Of a stretch of DNA of 10,486 nucleotides, positions 1 through 7,162 are shown one piece after another. A program made the position numbers and the translations under genes. The stretch is from SIAJ01 sp036266155 (GTDB taxonomy: Bacteria; Planctomycetota; Planctomycetia; Gemmatales; Gemmataceae). The DNA lies in assembly GCA_036266155.1 (NCBI GenBank), contig DATANR010000174.1, forward strand, positions 1-10,486. Direction: 5' to 3'. The notes beneath the pieces are model-generated. The model was not told the origin of the DNA, did no database searches, and was given only the letters and a program-made list of their open reading frames with translations. Each line of letters starts with the position of its first letter. Within the stretch, counting starts at the first letter, position 1.

Positions 1-53
1 CCGACGTGTCGGCCGCTCACCTCGCACGTCGGGCTTACGCCTCGACGCTCGCC
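1..53 (-). repeat. Intergenic palindromic repeat, left copy
   Basis: On the minus strand this reads GGCGAGCG (53-46), five bases, GCGTAAGC (40-33), then an inverted repeat with 8-bp arms at 25-32 and 1-8 around a 16-base interior. The two 8-base blocks with the same 5-base gap recur at 10438-10458 on the plus strand, again followed by an inverted repeat. The element starts 6 bases after the stop codon of the ABC ATPase gene, so its hairpin could also act as a transcript 3' end, although no T-run is visible inside the window. The left arm may continue beyond the window edge. Seen directly; that it belongs to a genome-wide dispersed family is inference. Confidence 0.6.
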
Positions 54-59
54 TTGCCG

Positions 60-734
60 CTACGAACTGGCAACCACCACCCCATCCTGCATGTGCAACA
101 CCCGGTCGCTCGAGCGGGCGGCGAGTTCTTCGTCGTGCGTCACGAGCACCAGCGCGGCGTCGAGTTCCTTCACCTGTTGCAAGATCTGCGTCATGACTTC
201 CGCGCCCGTGGTTGTGTCGAGATTGCCGGTCGGCTCATCCGCGAGCAGGAGCCGCGGTCGATTCACGAGCGCACGGGCGACGGCGACGCGCTGACGTTCG
301 CCGCCCGAAAGCTCGGCGGGCCGATGGGTAAGCCGATGGCCGAGACCGACCGCTTCGAGGGCGATGGTCGCCTGGCGTCGTCGCTCGCGCGCCGGAACGG
401 CGGCGAACATCATCGGCAACTCCACATTTTCGACGGCCGTGCGCATGGCCACTAGGTGAAACGCCTGAAATATGATGCCGACGGTCGAACGCCGGAAGTC
501 GGCCCGCTCGTTGCGCGTTAGCCGCCCGAGGTCGCGGCCTGCGACGATCAATTCGCCCGATGAGGGCCCATCGAGCCCACCGAGCAGGTGCAACAGCGTC
601 GATTTTCCGGACCCGGACTTGCCGAGCACGGCCAAGCGCTCGCCGGCTTGTACTTCGAGCGTGACGCCGCGCAGGACGGAAACCGACCCATAGCTCTTGT
701 GCAACTCGCGGGTTCGGACGAGTGGTTCAGGCAT
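60..734 (-). CDS. ABC transporter ATP-binding protein, LolD/MacB type
   Basis: A 224-residue ABC ATPase that would bind and hydrolyse ATP at the inner membrane to power a partner permease. The nucleotide-binding domain is complete: Walker A GKSGSGKST (38-46), Q-loop Gln90, signature LSGGE (142-146), Walker B LLLADEP (162-168, catalytic Glu167), D-loop NLD (171-173) and switch His200. The LLHLLGGLD stretch after Walker A and the HRPAELSGGERQRVA block match the LolD/MacB/FtsE-like branch, whose members work with FtsX-like permeases in lipoprotein release, peptide or macrolide export, or cell division. The length is normal for LolD. No permease lies upstream, where the neighbour is a phosphoesterase, and a repeat follows directly downstream, so the partner is not in this window and the substrate cannot be assigned. 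The ATG at 734 has no Shine-Dalgarno site and is preceded, two bases away, by a strong inverted repeat (737-770). The gene is GC-rich (about 65-73% in the stretch counted), unlike the phosphoesterase gene next to it. Confidence 0.95.
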   Translation of the reverse strand: MPEPLVRTRELHKSYGSVSVLRGVTLEVQAGERLAVLGKSGSGKSTLLHLLGGLDGPSSGELIVAGRDLGRLTRNERADFRRSTVGIIFQAFHLVAMRTAVENVELPMMFAAVPARERRRQATIALEAVGLGHRLTHRPAELSGGERQRVAVARALVNRPRLLLADEPTGNLDTTTGAEVMTQILQQVKELDAALVLVTHDEELAARSSDRVLHMQDGVVVASS

Positions 735-736
735 AT

Positions 737-770
737 CGGCACGGCGGAATTCGATTCCGCCATTGTGCCG
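737..770 (-). promoter_or_regulatory. Inverted repeat between phosphoesterase and ABC ATPase genes
   Basis: An 8-bp perfect stem (743-750 with 754-761, loop of three bases) is extended, past a three-base bulge, by a further 6 bp (737-742 with 765-770). It fills most of the 45-bp gap and ends two bases before the ATG of the ABC ATPase gene. No T-run follows on the minus strand, so it is not a classical intrinsic terminator. It could end or stabilise the phosphoesterase transcript, or fold over the ribosome landing zone of the ABC gene. The structure is seen directly; the role is inference. Confidence 0.5.
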
Positions 771-779
771 GTTTGCGGG

Positions 780-1493
780 TCAGGCGACCAGAACGGTGTC
801 GGGGGCATCAGCCATTTCGTATTGACGAACTTCGACGCGGCCGTCAAGAACCGTCAGGTAATGACACGGCTTCTCCGTCCAACAGCCGCTGTTGTAATAG
901 GCAATCGCGCCTGTTTCGTTGGCGAAGGGGACGTGCGTGTGGCCGCAACAGACGGCATCGCAGCCAAGTTTCTTGGCATACTCCAGCGAACGCGATTCGA
1001 TCTTGGCGACGCAGCGGAGGAACGTCTTGCTCTTGCGCTTGGCAGCACGGGCGAAGGTGTGCGACGAATCGACCCATTGCAGCACGCGATAGGTGAAGTC
1101 GCCAATGGCCGTGAGAATTGGATGGTCGTCGAGAAAGTTATCGAAGCGATGCCCGTGATGCAGCAGGATGCGCCGGTCGCCGCTTTCCAGGATCATCTCG
1201 TCGCGAATCTCGACGCCGAGCAGATGCGAGATGAACTCGGCCGGCCCGTCGTGGTTGCCGTTGATCCAAACGATCTCAATCGTGTCGGACAGCTTGCGAA
1301 TCAGCGACAGGACCTTCCAGTGATGCTTCTTCAGCCGACGAAAGTCGATGGAATCGAAGACGTCGCCATTGAGGATGAGTTGCCGGCTCTCCGTGCGGTC
1401 TTCGTGCAGATCCTCCAGGAAGCAAATCAACGACCGTGCCTGGCAGTTGTCGCTTCCTAAATGTAGATCGGAAATAATCAATGCATCGAGCAT
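780..1493 (-). CDS. Calcineurin-like metallophosphoesterase (LpxH-like family)
   Basis: A 237-residue two-metal phosphoesterase. The motifs run in family order: DLHLG with metal ligands Asp9 and His11, NGD with Asp44, GNHD with Asn80 and His81, HHGH (112-115), and GHTH with His185 and His187. The YNSGCWTE block (200-207) after GHTH is typical of the group usually annotated as UDP-2,3-diacylglucosamine diphosphatase, which cleaves UDP-diacylglucosamine to lipid X in lipid A synthesis. The length fits LpxH (about 240). However, true LpxH has GNRD, with an arginine that contacts substrate, where this protein has GNHD, so the substrate remains open. No signal peptide is seen; it should be cytosolic or peripheral to the membrane. 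The ATG at 1493 is supported by a good ribosome binding site (GGAGGG at 1502-1507). GC is about 55%, lower than the flanking ABC gene. It may be co-transcribed with the ABC gene 45 bp downstream, though an inverted repeat sits between them. Confidence 0.92.
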   Translation of the reverse strand: MLDALIISDLHLGSDNCQARSLICFLEDLHEDRTESRQLILNGDVFDSIDFRRLKKHHWKVLSLIRKLSDTIEIVWINGNHDGPAEFISHLLGVEIRDEMILESGDRRILLHHGHRFDNFLDDHPILTAIGDFTYRVLQWVDSSHTFARAAKRKSKTFLRCVAKIESRSLEYAKKLGCDAVCCGHTHVPFANETGAIAYYNSGCWTEKPCHYLTVLDGRVEVRQYEMADAPDTVLVA

Positions 1494-1501
1494 GTGCGGA
1501 T

Positions 1502-1507
1502 CCCTCC
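1502..1507 (-). promoter_or_regulatory. Ribosome binding site of the phosphoesterase gene
   Basis: GGAGGG on the minus strand, 8 bases before the ATG at 1493. It is the strongest Shine-Dalgarno match in the window and fixes the start of the phosphoesterase gene. The ABC ATPase, unknown-protein and helicase starts have no comparable site. Confidence 0.7.
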
Positions 1508-1535
1508 GTGATTATTCACCAAAAGCTATGCCAAG

Positions 1536-1554
1536 TTCGCGGGTTTTCCGCGAA
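1536..1554 (-). other. Short hairpin in the 111-bp intergenic gap
   Basis: A perfect 7-bp inverted repeat (1536-1542 with 1548-1554) with a 5-base interior, lying between the stop of the large unknown gene (1605) and the phosphoesterase start (1493). No run of T follows it on the minus strand, so evidence for an intrinsic terminator is weak. The remainder of this gap shows no gene and no convincing promoter. Confidence 0.35.
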
Positions 1555-1604
1555 AGGAATGTGAAATGTTGGAGTGGATTGAGAACTGGCAAATGGCGAC
1601 CAAC

Positions 1605-4600
1605 TCAGAGTCCGTGTGATGCGAGCAGCTTGCGCATGTCCGCGTGAATTCGCCGCCGGACGAGATACTCATCATCGTCGAGCCAGCGCCGGGCTTGGCT
1701 CCCGAGTGTTGAACTCTCGCTCACGAGAGAGCGGATCACTTCCTCAACGATATTCAGATGCAGACGCGAAAAGAACGACGAAGTCGTAAAAGTATTCGGC
1801 AGGCGCTCCATCTTGTCAAACAACTCGTCAAGCCGATTCAATGCATCCTGAAGAGGTCCTTGACTCAGAGCTGATACGTAAGCCTGTATCAACTTGGTGA
1901 TTTTGATTGCAACGATGCTCTGGTTCTTGGCGACTTTGCCGTTCTCAAAGATAGTCGTCCGGGCCTCGTCGAGAAATGGTTGTGCTTGGAGCACGCCGCC
2001 AAAATACAACCAACCTTCGGCCAGGGACAAGAGCGCCGCGAGCACTTCTGGCCACCGCTTGCCGGCGGCCGTCCGGAGTTGCGACAAAGATTTGCCCTGG
2101 ACGATCAGTTTGCTGATTTGCGTGAGGAACCGATTGATTTCGTCTTTGAGACCGAGCTTGCGAAGGCTCCTCATACCCTCTCTGGAAACCGAGCTAATCG
2201 CGTCGTATCTCTCTTCTTCAGGCCGGCTCTTCAAAACGACAAAGAAGTTGTCCAATAAGAGCTTGACCAGCGGAGCACGATCGAAGTGTGCCGCCAAGAA
2301 CAAAGAACGTTCAAGCAACTTGCGATGCCATTCACCAAAGCTAGGCGCAGGCAATTGCTTGCTATGTTGTTCGAATGAATCAATCAGGACACGTGGCACC
2401 TGCTGAATGAGACTCAGTGTGAAGTCTTCGCTGATGCGCGGGCCGAGTTCGACGCCGTAGGCAAACACGATGACTCGAAGTTCCATCGACATTGGCGAGC
2501 CGACCAACTGATCAATCGTTTGGGCAATCCGCCGGGGATCTTTCTCGTCCGGAAGACGGGCGAGTATTTTTTGGACTTCGGTTGCGTTGCGCTTGCTGTC
2601 CCGATAGGGGTCCGGTTTCGATTGTGGCTCCAATATCCAGGATTGTTCTCGTAGGCGATCGACAATGTAGCTTACAGTCAAATCCGGGATGTATTGCGAA
2701 TTCACATAGATCGACCTTTGCGAACTGTCCTTTGAACGGTCTTTGTCGACCGATTCCAATCGCGTCATCAGATCCGTTGGCAGAGGACCGGAGTGTGGTT
2801 TGGCTTGCAATGCATTTTCAATGCGCCAAAGATACGCTTTGAGAAGAAACTCGTGCGCGGGGTGCGGCAGACCATTTGATCCTGCCGATTGGTGGATCTT
2901 TGCGGTTGCGGCGTTCATTAGGTCGCGGGCCGCAGTGGTCTCGCCTAGCTTGGCCATCCCAAATGCGAACATCAAGTCCACGTAGGGCTCGTTGATCTTG
3001 ACATCTTTCCCGTCATGCCACTTCACCACGAGTTGATACAGGCGTTTAGCGCGGCTGCGCACTTCTCTGCTCCGCTCGCTATCCTCCGCGCCCGCGACGC
3101 GCAGGAACACCGGCAGGTCGCGCTCCTTGTTCAGTCCTTCGTCGAGGAGGCGTTGCAGCAACCGGTCGCGGACGTGGGCGACCGCTTTGACGTCCGTCGT
3201 CGGCCCGCCGAGGCCGGCCAGGTGCCACCAGGTGAGCCACACGGCACGGACGCCGAGCATGTTCTCGTGGCGTTCCAGGTATTCGCGGATTCGCGGCAGG
3301 CGGCTCACAAACGATGCCGCCGACGGCCGCAACCGGGACGCGTACAGCACACGCGCGACCAGACTGCGAACCGCTTCGGGCGATGGCAACTTGACCGACA
3401 GGGCCGCGTCCCATTCGGCGGCGGTCGGTGTCCGTCGCGCTTCCGGGTCCTCGGCTTGCAACCATTGCCAAGTGTCCTCGGCCGATGGTTCGGGCATGTC
3501 CCAGAAGGTATTCGTCCAGCAAATCGCCGCTTCGGACTTATCTCTGAGCGCGGCATTGAGGCGTGCGAGCCGCGGCCATAGTTCGACACGACTCGGATCG
3601 TCGAGCGGCCCGGCGATATCCTTAAAAGTCGCTTCGAGTTCTCGGAGACGAATCTTCAGCTCGCTCGGCGGGGCGACTTCCACAACCTGCAAGTTCGTCA
3701 CTTCGTCAGGTCCGGCCTTCTTGGGCGCACCCTTGGCTGGAGCTAGCGGCTTCACCGGCTTGTCGAGGTCGTCGTGACCGCCCTTCTTCCCCTTCCGCGA
3801 TTTGTCGGCCGGCGGCGGCGGGACGTCAGAAAGGTCGTCGCGGCAAATGAAAGAATCGAAGTCGAACCGTGTCGACGCGATCCACGCCTCGAGCGCCGCG
3901 TGTTCGTGATCGATGAGATAGTCCACCCAATCCGCGAGCGGCCGAAACACGTCGTCCGGCAAGGTGGTGGGCGTGAACTTTCCGTCGGCATGCGGCATGA
4001 GCCAAACGATCTGTGCCGGGTCGTCCGCGAGCAGCTTGCGCACCATGTCGCGCCGCAGCGTCGGCGTCAGCCGCTTGCCCGCGGGCAGAAAGAGGTTGGG
4101 CAGCTTCCAATACGGCTTGAAACCCAGCGCATTATCGAACGCCAACACTGGCGGCGACAGTTTCGATGGCCGAGTGCGCAAGACAATGGTTGTCTGTCCG
4201 CCCGCACGGCCGACCGCGAACAGCAAGCGCGCTAGAAGCCGTTCGTCCGCGTCGCGAACCAACGCGTCGAGCTGATCGACAGCGTTCGCCGTGAGCACCC
4301 ACAACTCCACTGGGTCGGCCGCGTTCCCCGGCGCCAGCTTGAGTGGGACGGCAAGTTTGCTCTTGAGCTGCGCTTCGTGCCACTCGACCGGCGCGGCCGG
4401 GAGCTTGAATTCGATCGCTTTGTAGACGTCTTCGAATGGGCCGGCCTTGATGGTCAGCCAATTGCGCTCGGGCCGCAGCAGCAAGGCCTGCCCGGCCGCC
4501 GGCGCGATTCGACTGGCCATTGGGTGCTCGTATCCCAGCTCGACCCAAACGCGCGGCGCGGCCTCCAAGTAGGCCGTGACCGTCCCACTCTCGTGCGTCG

Positions 4601-5084
4601 CCTTGTCGATCGCCCGGAGCAGCGTGTAGTACGGCGGGCCGATCACCTTGAGCAACACGCGGCTGCCGGTCCCGTTGTGCGCGGCCAGCGTGCGATAGCT
4701 CTGGCGATCGTTGCCGAGGCGCAGCATCTCCGTGACAAAAACGCGCATCTCATCGGCCGGCATCTCGAACAGCACGGGCGTCGTCGACGTGATCTCGGGG
4801 GCCTTGGCCGTCTTTGTCAGCGGCAGAACCTGCGGCCAGCAAACGACATTGAACGTATTTTCAGCGACGTGATCATTGGTCTGCTTCACGCCCAATTCAT
4901 TGAACGCATTGAGCATGGCCCGCGGCGACAGATCGTTCGCCGGTCGGATGGACGGCCGGCCCGTCGCGTCGAATGCAACCTCGGCCGGCGCGGCACTCAC
5001 CTCGGGAGGCACTTGCGCACCGGTCACAGCCAGGCGAAACGTTTCGAGATCGGGGAACTGAAAAATCATCGTGCTACAAAGCAT
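1605..5084 (-). CDS. Large uncharacterised protein with TPR-like helical C-terminal half
   Basis: An 1159-residue protein that I cannot assign to a characterised family. Residues 1-415 look like mixed alpha/beta domains, with no Walker, protease or nuclease motif and no signal peptide or membrane segment. Residues 421-460 form a Pro/Lys/Asp-rich linker (VPPPPAD, then KGKKGG and PAKGAPKKAG). Residues 465-1159 are mostly helical, with TPR-like pieces such as GMAKLGETTAARDLMNAA (709-726) and GWLYFGGVLQAQPFLDEA (1024-1041), and end in a charged tail containing LDDDEYLVRRRIH (1135-1147). This suggests a cytosolic scaffold or adaptor. An alternative ATG at 5069 gives MIFQFPDLETF and looks like the more natural N-terminus; neither start has a Shine-Dalgarno site. 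Composition changes inside the gene: roughly 69% GC over 3061-3420 but about 53% over 1801-3060, breaking near residue 675. From memory, large proteins of planctomycete MoxR/vWA-type ternary systems have similar size and style, but no such partner gene is in the window, so this stays a weak hypothesis. It lies 49 bp after acs and could be co-transcribed with it. Confidence 0.9.
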   Translation of the reverse strand: MLCSTMIFQFPDLETFRLAVTGAQVPPEVSAAPAEVAFDATGRPSIRPANDLSPRAMLNAFNELGVKQTNDHVAENTFNVVCWPQVLPLTKTAKAPEITSTTPVLFEMPADEMRVFVTEMLRLGNDRQSYRTLAAHNGTGSRVLLKVIGPPYYTLLRAIDKATHESGTVTAYLEAAPRVWVELGYEHPMASRIAPAAGQALLLRPERNWLTIKAGPFEDVYKAIEFKLPAAPVEWHEAQLKSKLAVPLKLAPGNAADPVELWVLTANAVDQLDALVRDADERLLARLLFAVGRAGGQTTIVLRTRPSKLSPPVLAFDNALGFKPYWKLPNLFLPAGKRLTPTLRRDMVRKLLADDPAQIVWLMPHADGKFTPTTLPDDVFRPLADWVDYLIDHEHAALEAWIASTRFDFDSFICRDDLSDVPPPPADKSRKGKKGGHDDLDKPVKPLAPAKGAPKKAGPDEVTNLQVVEVAPPSELKIRLRELEATFKDIAGPLDDPSRVELWPRLARLNAALRDKSEAAICWTNTFWDMPEPSAEDTWQWLQAEDPEARRTPTAAEWDAALSVKLPSPEAVRSLVARVLYASRLRPSAASFVSRLPRIREYLERHENMLGVRAVWLTWWHLAGLGGPTTDVKAVAHVRDRLLQRLLDEGLNKERDLPVFLRVAGAEDSERSREVRSRAKRLYQLVVKWHDGKDVKINEPYVDLMFAFGMAKLGETTAARDLMNAATAKIHQSAGSNGLPHPAHEFLLKAYLWRIENALQAKPHSGPLPTDLMTRLESVDKDRSKDSSQRSIYVNSQYIPDLTVSYIVDRLREQSWILEPQSKPDPYRDSKRNATEVQKILARLPDEKDPRRIAQTIDQLVGSPMSMELRVIVFAYGVELGPRISEDFTLSLIQQVPRVLIDSFEQHSKQLPAPSFGEWHRKLLERSLFLAAHFDRAPLVKLLLDNFFVVLKSRPEEERYDAISSVSREGMRSLRKLGLKDEINRFLTQISKLIVQGKSLSQLRTAAGKRWPEVLAALLSLAEGWLYFGGVLQAQPFLDEARTTIFENGKVAKNQSIVAIKITKLIQAYVSALSQGPLQDALNRLDELFDKMERLPNTFTTSSFFSRLHLNIVEEVIRSLVSESSTLGSQARRWLDDDEYLVRRRIHADMRKLLASHGL
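3705..3824 (-). other. Low-complexity linker within the large unknown protein
   Basis: Codons 421-460 of the 1159-residue protein encode a tetraproline followed by a Lys/Gly/Asp/Pro-rich stretch with KGKKGG and PAKGAPKKAG. It looks like a flexible, exposed hinge separating an N-terminal part of about 415 residues from a helical C-terminal part of about 700 residues. Seen directly; the domain-boundary meaning is inference. Confidence 0.6.
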
Positions 5085-5133
5085 TCTACGGCAGCGTCGA
5101 TGGGCGGCGGCTTCACAGCGCGACGTCGTTTAG

Positions 5134-7092
5134 TTACTCTTCATCCTCCCGCAACTTCGCCAGCACGCCGATGTCTTCCAGCGTCGTCGTGTCTTGCGTC
5201 GTCGCCCGACCGGCGGCAATATCACGGAGCAGACGGCGCATGATCTTGCCAGAGCGAGTCTTGGGCAGCGTCGCCGTGAAGCGGATGTCGTCCGGCCGGG
5301 CCAGCGCGCCGATCTCCCGCGTCACATGGTCGCGAAGCTCCTTCTTCAACACGTCCGTCCCCTCGTGGCCGGTCTTGAGCGTCACGAAGGCGGCGATGCC
5401 CTCGCCCTTGAGATCGTCGGGCCTGCCGACGACCGCGGCCTCCGCGACCTTCGGGTGACCGACCAGAGCGCTTTCGACCTCCATCGTGCTCAAGCGATGG
5501 CCGGAAACGTTGAGCACATCGTCGACACGGCCCATGACCCAGTAGTAACCGTCCTGGTCCTGGCGTGCGCCATCGGCCGTGAAGTAACTACCGGGAACCT
5601 GGCTCCAGTACTGCTGCTTGTAGCGCTCATCGTCATTGAAGATCGTTCGCAGCATCGCTGGCCACGGATGGCGAATCACCAGGAAGCCGCCCTCGTTGGC
5701 ACTGACCCGATAACCCTGCTTGTCCACGACGGCCGGAACGATACCGGGAAATGGTCGCGTGGCGCTACCGGGCTTGGTGGCGATCGCGCCGGGAATCGGC
5801 GAGATCATGATCACGCCGGTCTCAGTCTGCCACCACGTGTCGACGATCGGGCAGCGGCCTTTGCCAATCACCTCGTGATACCACATCCACGCTTCGGGAT
5901 TGATCGGCTCGCCGACCGAGCCAAGTAGCCGCAGGCTCGATAGATCGCGGCCGTTCGGCCACTGGTCGCCCCACTTGATGAACGCACGAATCGCCGTCGG
6001 GGCCGTGTAAAAGACGTTGACGCCGTACTTCTCGATGATCGCCCAAAAGCGATCCTGCTTCGGATAGTCCGGAGCGCCTTCGTACATCACGGTCGTCGTG
6101 CCATTGGCCAGCGGACCATAGACGATGTAACTGTGCCCCGTCACCCAGCCGATGTCGGCCGTACACCAGTAGACATCTTCGTCCTTGATGTCGAACACCC
6201 ACTCGTGAGTGAGGGCAGCCCCGAGCATGTAGCCGGCCGTCGAGTGTTGAATCCCCTTCGGCTTGCCCGTCGAACCAGATGTGTAGAGCACATAAAGCGG
6301 GTGCTCGCTGTCGAGTTGTTCCGCCGGGCAGTTCGGCGAGGCGTCGTTCATCAGTTCGTGATACCAGACATCGCGGCCGGGCTTCATCTCGACGACTTGA
6401 TTGCAGCGATTGACGACGACGCACTTTTCCACGGTCGGCGATTTGGTCAGCGCGACATCAACGTTCGCCTTGAGCGGCACGACCTTTCCGCGCCGCCAGC
6501 CGCCGTCCGCGGTGATGATGAGTTTTGATTTCGCATCATTGTTGCGATCGGCGACGGCCTCGGCCGAGAAGCCACCGAAGATCACGGAGTGCGTCGCGCC
6601 GATGCGGGCGCAGGCGAGCATCGCAATCGCCGCTTCCGGGATCATCGGCATGTAGATCGTGACCCGGTCGCCCTTCACGACACCGAGCGACTTCAGCACA
6701 TTCGCGAACTTGCACGTCTCGCGGTGAAGTTGGTGAAATGTCAAGACCCGCGTGTCGCCGGGCTCACCTTCCCAAATGATCGCGGCCTTGTTTTTCCGTG
6801 GCCCCTCCAGATGTCGGTCAAGGCAGTTGTAAGCCGCATTCGTGGTGCCGCCGATAAACCACTTGGCGTGCGGCGGCTTCCAATCGAGCACCTTGTGCCA
6901 CGGCCGGAACCAGTGCAGCTTGCGCGCGGCCTGCTCGGCCCAGAAGCCTTCCGGGTCGTCTTTGGCCCGTTGCCAGATCTGCTCGTACTCAGCTTGCGAT
7001 TTGATGTGCGCGCCGGCAGAGAACTCGGCCGGCGGTGCAAACTTGCGGGTTTCCTTGAGGACGCTTTCGATATTGGCGGTGGGAGAAGACAT
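5134..7092 (-). CDS. acs: Acetyl-CoA synthetase (AMP-forming)
   Basis: A complete 652-residue acetyl-CoA synthetase, the same length as the Salmonella and E. coli enzymes. It activates acetate with ATP to acetyl-AMP and transfers the acetyl group to CoA in the cytosol, feeding the TCA/glyoxylate routes and lipid synthesis. Motifs of the adenylate-forming family are intact: phosphate loop YTSGSTGKPKG (270-280), WWQTETG (420-426), the hinge and CoA-side motif GRVDDVLNVSGHR (521-533), and PKTRSGKIMRR (610-620) with catalytic Lys616. The acetate-pocket tryptophan is present (Trp421), with Val317, Thr318 and Val393 matching the small pocket of true acetate enzymes, so acetate is preferred over longer acids. 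In known relatives the catalytic lysine is acetylated to switch the enzyme off; the conserved site suggests the same control, but no acetyltransferase or deacetylase gene lies nearby. The ATG at 7092 has GGAG five bases upstream and a possible sigma-70 promoter behind it. Confidence 0.99.
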   Translation of the reverse strand: MSSPTANIESVLKETRKFAPPAEFSAGAHIKSQAEYEQIWQRAKDDPEGFWAEQAARKLHWFRPWHKVLDWKPPHAKWFIGGTTNAAYNCLDRHLEGPRKNKAAIIWEGEPGDTRVLTFHQLHRETCKFANVLKSLGVVKGDRVTIYMPMIPEAAIAMLACARIGATHSVIFGGFSAEAVADRNNDAKSKLIITADGGWRRGKVVPLKANVDVALTKSPTVEKCVVVNRCNQVVEMKPGRDVWYHELMNDASPNCPAEQLDSEHPLYVLYTSGSTGKPKGIQHSTAGYMLGAALTHEWVFDIKDEDVYWCTADIGWVTGHSYIVYGPLANGTTTVMYEGAPDYPKQDRFWAIIEKYGVNVFYTAPTAIRAFIKWGDQWPNGRDLSSLRLLGSVGEPINPEAWMWYHEVIGKGRCPIVDTWWQTETGVIMISPIPGAIATKPGSATRPFPGIVPAVVDKQGYRVSANEGGFLVIRHPWPAMLRTIFNDDERYKQQYWSQVPGSYFTADGARQDQDGYYWVMGRVDDVLNVSGHRLSTMEVESALVGHPKVAEAAVVGRPDDLKGEGIAAFVTLKTGHEGTDVLKKELRDHVTREIGALARPDDIRFTATLPKTRSGKIMRRLLRDIAAGRATTQDTTTLEDIGVLAKLREDEE

Positions 7093-7097
7093 GACGA

Positions 7098-7101
7098 CTC
7101 C
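7098..7101 (-). promoter_or_regulatory. Ribosome binding site of acs
   Basis: GGAG on the minus strand, five bases before the ATG at 7092. It is a short but well-placed Shine-Dalgarno site and agrees with the N-terminus expected from the family length. Confidence 0.5.
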
Positions 7102-7119
7102 AAAACGGCGGGTATCGTC

Positions 7120-7148
7120 AGGATAAGAGCGATTGCCGGGGGTTGCAA
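7120..7148 (-). promoter_or_regulatory. Possible sigma-70 promoter of acs
   Basis: On the minus strand TTGCAA (7148-7143) and TATCCT (7125-7120) are separated by exactly 17 bases, each matching four of six consensus positions. The predicted transcript would begin near 7113 and give a leader of about 20 bases carrying the GGAG site. The -35 box lies in the centre of a perfect palindrome (7141-7150). Matches are by eye only, and such weak matches arise by chance. Confidence 0.35.
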
Positions 7149-7157
7149 CCAGCCGGC
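7135..7157 (-). other. Inverted repeat between helicase and acs genes
   Basis: A 5-bp outer stem (7135-7139 with 7153-7157) encloses the perfect 10-base palindrome GGTTGCAACC (7141-7150). It lies 5 bases after the helicase stop codon. There is no T-run after it on the minus strand. It could mark the helicase transcript end or be an operator over the -35 box of the acs promoter; the sequence alone does not decide between these. Confidence 0.4.
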
Positions 7158-7162
7158 TTTGT

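Noticed and set aside
735..779. Intrinsic terminator between the phosphoesterase and ABC genes
   Set aside because: The stem is strong, but no T-run follows it on the minus strand before the next start codon, so it is listed only as an inverted repeat of unknown role.
588..1460. A 290-codon plus-strand open frame across the ABC and phosphoesterase genes
   Set aside because: It spans two clearly conserved minus-strand genes and their intergenic hairpin, and shows no family motif of its own.
1605..5084. Frameshift or gene fusion error behind the GC step in the large gene
   Set aside because: The frame is uninterrupted across 3060 and the protein on both sides has sensible helical composition, so an assembly or frameshift artefact is not needed to explain it.
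4377..5243. A 288-codon plus-strand open frame opposite the large unknown gene and the end of acs
   Set aside because: It overlaps the conserved 3' end of acs and reads as an Arg-rich shadow. The minus-strand frame of 1159 codons is far longer than chance allows.
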